From Chitinophagaceae bacterium (lineage in GTDB: Bacteria; Bacteroidota; Bacteroidia; Chitinophagales; Chitinophagaceae), in NCBI GenBank assembly GCA_030151745.1, contig JASLDA010000380.1, positions 1 through 8,221 of the forward strand: DNA of 8,221 bases, in the 5' to 3' direction. The notes beneath the pieces are model-generated. The model did no database searches. It saw nothing but the letters and a program-made list of their open reading frames with translations, and was not told the DNA's origin. The translations under genes were made by a program, and so were the position numbers. Within the stretch, counting starts at the first letter, position 1; every line of letters begins with the position of its first letter. Positions 5,886 through 8,221 of the stretch are shown here, piece by piece.

Positions 5886-8221
5886 ATGATGCGAAAACTG
5901 ACCCTGTTTCTCGGGGCATTGTGCGGTTTGTACGGCAGCCTGCAGGCGCAATATTGCGGTTTCGACCAGCTTCACCACCAGATGCTGCAGTCGTCGCCGG
6001 AATATGCGCAGCGCGTTCAGGTTAATGAAGCGCGTCTTGCCCAAATGGTGCAGCAAAATGCGAATGCGCTGATCCTGAACACGCCGAACGGGCCTGTTTA
6101 CGAGATCCCCGTCGTCATCCACGTCGTTCATACCGGCGGCGCGCTCGGCACGGCTTATAACCCCACCGATGCGACCCTGCAGAGTATGATTGCCTACCTG
6201 AACGCCGCTTACGCGGCCACCTATGCAGGCTATCCTTCCGCAAGCACCGGCGGCACCGCCTTCCCGGTACAGTTCACGCTTGCAAAGCGCGCCCCGGGCT
6301 GCGGGGCCACCACCGGCATCGACCGCATCAACGGAACGACGGCCCTGGGTTCGGCATACACCACCTACGGCGTAAAGCGCAGCGGGGCCAACGGCGTTTC
6401 GGATCTCAGCCTGAAAGCCCTTAGCAACTGGAATCATAACGACTACTACAATATCTGGGTCGTCAACAAGATCGACAGCAACGACGGCACCTTCGGCACC
6501 TTCGTGGCGGGATACGCGGCCTTCCCGGGCACATCCGGCGCCCAGGACGGCACCGTGATGCTTGCGACCCAGGCTACTGCGGGCAATACCACGCTGCCGC
6601 ACGAGATCGGTCACGCGTTCAGCCTGCTGCATATTTTCGAAGGAGACGACCCGGGGAATACCGGAGTCGCCACGACCTGTCCCGCCAATACCAACTGTGC
6701 ATCCGACGGCGATAAGGTCTGCGATACCGAGCCCATGCGCCGCACGCCCTTCACCTGCCCCGGTCCCACGGCTATCAATACCTGCACCGGCGTGGCATAT
6801 GCGAACGGACAGCACAATTTCATGGATTACTCCAGCTGCCCGGATCGCTTTACGTCCGGACAGCGCACTCGTTGGATGAACGGGCTGACCGCCCTGCGTC
6901 CCGGCCTGCTTTCCTCCATGGGCACCACCGCCCCGGGCACGGCCGTTACGGCAGCCAGCTGCACGCCCACGATCTCAAACCCGACGAATACCTTCGACGC
7001 CGGCATTTTCGAGGTCCGGCTCAATGACATGGTCGGGACTTCGGAAGGAGGCTACAACTCCGACGGGAATGTCCACTACATAGACCGCAGCTGCATCCAG
7101 CAGGCCAATATGACCGCCGGGCAGACATACAATATCAGCGTCAAGACCGGTCCAAGCCGGGAATATGTCCGCGTGTACATAGACTACAATAACGACGGCA
7201 TCTTCAATACCACCACCGAGCTCGTCTACAGCGACAACGGAACCGCAGGCGTGCCGAACCAGGTGCATACAGGCACGATAACGATCCCGACTACCGTCGC
7301 TACCTGCGTGCCGCTGCGGATGCGGGTCGTTTCCGACCTCTTTTCCACCGGGGTGCCCCCCACGCCATGCATCGCCCTGGGCTACGGCCAGGCGGAGGAT
7401 TACGGCGTAGTCATCAAGCCGACCCGTCCTACGGTAAATATGGCTTTTGCTTCCGGCAGCACGAATCCTTCCTGCGCAGGCACGCCGCTCAGCTTCACCG
7501 CCACGTACTCCGGGTCGCTTACGACCCCCGTATGGCGCTGGTACGTGAACGGCAACTTTACGGGATCGACGGGCAGCAGCTACACCAGCAGCACGCTCCT
7601 GAACGGGGACGTCGTCACCGCAAGCCTTTCCTATGTTACCGGCTGCGGCGCAGACAGCGTATTGACCAATGCCGTCACCATCATCCGCTCCGCCGTCGCT
7701 ACGCCTTCCGTCGGCATCGCCGTGAGCGCCGGCAGCAACCCCGGCTGCTTCGGTACCGCGATAAGCTTCACCGCTACGCCCGTCAACGGGGGCCTCAGCC
7801 CGACCTACCAATGGTACGTGGGCTCCACGCTGCAGACAGGCGTGACCGGCAGCACCTTTACCAGCTCCAGCCTGCCCTGCAACTCCAGCGTATATGCCGT
7901 GCTGACTTCCAACATCAGCTGCGCATCCTCGTCGACCGCTACGTCCAATTCCATCAATTATACCTGCGGCACGGTTAACGCTTCCGTTACCATGTCCGTG
8001 ACCGCGGGCAGCAACCCGACCTGCTCCGGCCGCGCGGTTACGTTCACGGCGAATCCTGTAAACGGCGGCGGCGCCCCGGCCTACCAGTGGTTTGTAAACG
8101 GCCTGGCCGTGCCCGGCGCAACCGGCGTCAGCTATACGAACAACAGCTATATCACCGGGGATTCCGTATATGTGCGCATGATCAGCAATTATCCCTGCGC
8201 CAGCACGTCCACCGTATTCTC
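5886..8221 (+). CDS. Secreted M43-family metalloprotease, C-terminus missing
   Basis: The frame is open from ATG 5886 to the window end: 778 codons, no stop. Residues 1-21 form a signal peptide (basic MMRK, hydrophobic core, likely cleavage after LQA). Residues 22-70 look like a propeptide with Cys24. The catalytic domain (about 72-335) has YEIPVVIHVVH at 72-82, the zinc motif HEIGHAFSLLH with ligands H239, H243 and H249 and general base E240, and the Met-turn NFMDYS with M313, followed by FTSGQRTRW; this pattern fits M43 (cytophagalysin/pappalysin-like). A GEVED-type module follows (about 370-513), with DYNNDGIFN at 433-441 and YGQAEDYGVVI at 500-510. From 515 there are Ig-like repeats of 92 residues. 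ATG 5889 is an alternative start one codon on. The frame is divergent from secDF. A C-terminal type IX sorting domain would be expected beyond the edge, but this is inference. Substrate unknown. Confidence 0.93.
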   Translation, partial: MMRKLTLFLGALCGLYGSLQAQYCGFDQLHHQMLQSSPEYAQRVQVNEARLAQMVQQNANALILNTPNGPVYEIPVVIHVVHTGGALGTAYNPTDATLQSMIAYLNAAYAATYAGYPSASTGGTAFPVQFTLAKRAPGCGATTGIDRINGTTALGSAYTTYGVKRSGANGVSDLSLKALSNWNHNDYYNIWVVNKIDSNDGTFGTFVAGYAAFPGTSGAQDGTVMLATQATAGNTTLPHEIGHAFSLLHIFEGDDPGNTGVATTCPANTNCASDGDKVCDTEPMRRTPFTCPGPTAINTCTGVAYANGQHNFMDYSSCPDRFTSGQRTRWMNGLTALRPGLLSSMGTTAPGTAVTAASCTPTISNPTNTFDAGIFEVRLNDMVGTSEGGYNSDGNVHYIDRSCIQQANMTAGQTYNISVKTGPSREYVRVYIDYNNDGIFNTTTELVYSDNGTAGVPNQVHTGTITIPTTVATCVPLRMRVVSDLFSTGVPPTPCIALGYGQAEDYGVVIKPTRPTVNMAFASGSTNPSCAGTPLSFTATYSGSLTTPVWRWYVNGNFTGSTGSSYTSSTLLNGDVVTASLSYVTGCGADSVLTNAVTIIRSAVATPSVGIAVSAGSNPGCFGTAISFTATPVNGGLSPTYQWYVGSTLQTGVTGSTFTSSSLPCNSSVYAVLTSNISCASSSTATSNSINYTCGTVNASVTMSVTAGSNPTCSGRAVTFTANPVNGGGAPAYQWFVNGLAVPGATGVSYTNNSYITGDSVYVRMISNYPCASTSTVF
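7428..8221 (+). repeat. 92-residue Ig-like repeats within the protease
   Basis: Three units begin at 7428, 7704 and 7980 (protein residues 515, 607 and 699), each exactly 276 bp apart; the third is cut by the window end. Shared features are GSNPxCxG, an FTA strand, W-[YF]-V at the core tryptophan, TGxxYT-like residues, and a second cysteine late in the unit. Units two and three also share PVNGG and YQW. Units one and three share an LxxGD/ITGD-type turn. This looks like tandem Ig/PKD-like beta-sandwich domains, each probably with a disulfide. Such stalks usually hold enzymes or adhesins away from the cell or bind glycans or protein. Confidence 0.85.

Noticed and set aside
5874..7811. Two long minus-strand frames (5874-6815 and 6975-7811) opposite the protease
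   Set aside because: The plus-strand frame encodes a signal peptide, HExxHxxxxxH, Met-turn and repeats without interruption; the antisense products are Gly/Ala/Arg/Val-rich shadows.
7367..7978. A 203-codon plus-strand frame inside the protease region
   Set aside because: Its Arg/His/Gln-rich product comes from an alternate frame of the Ig-like repeats, whose own frame is clearly coding.

Overview
The window most likely comes from a high-GC member of the Bacteroidota, of the Chitinophagaceae type. Four things point there: SecD and SecF are fused in one 1017-residue protein with an Ala-rich insert; a secreted M43 (cytophagalysin/pappalysin-like) protease carries a GEVED module and Cys-paired Ig-like repeats; genes lack convincing Shine-Dalgarno sequences; and -7 boxes of the form TAnnTTTG lie 35-40 nt before two start codons. 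The taxonomic call is inference from gene content, not from a marker search.

Layout. Positions 1-326 hold no gene; they contain three copies of an 18-bp head followed by decaying 7-bp repeats. Two plus-strand genes follow: a small unnamed four-helix membrane protein (327-773) and a DUF2071/YqjF-family protein (864-1595). An 8-bp tandem array (768-823) lies between them and includes the stop codon of the first. Next are two minus-strand genes, each with its own signals: an MlaE-family lipid-transport permease (1645-2388) convergent with the DUF2071 gene, and secDF (2530-5583), which ends in a strong intrinsic terminator at 2479-2510. A 302-bp divergent intergenic region separates secDF from a large plus-strand secreted metalloprotease that runs off the right edge (5886-8221, 778 complete codons). 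The protease frame is open to the window end with no stop or frameshift.

Functionally this is mostly envelope housekeeping plus an exported enzyme. SecDF uses the proton gradient to help pull proteins through SecYEG, and the protease is a typical Sec substrate because it has a signal peptide. MlaE is the membrane subunit of an ABC system that moves phospholipids between inner and outer membrane, but its usual ATPase and MCE partners are not beside it here. I see no mobile element, CRISPR array, tRNA or rRNA, and no convincing new multi-gene system. The most unusual items are the short-period tandem arrays around the small membrane protein gene, that protein itself, the isolated mlaE, and the exact 92-residue repeats in the protease.
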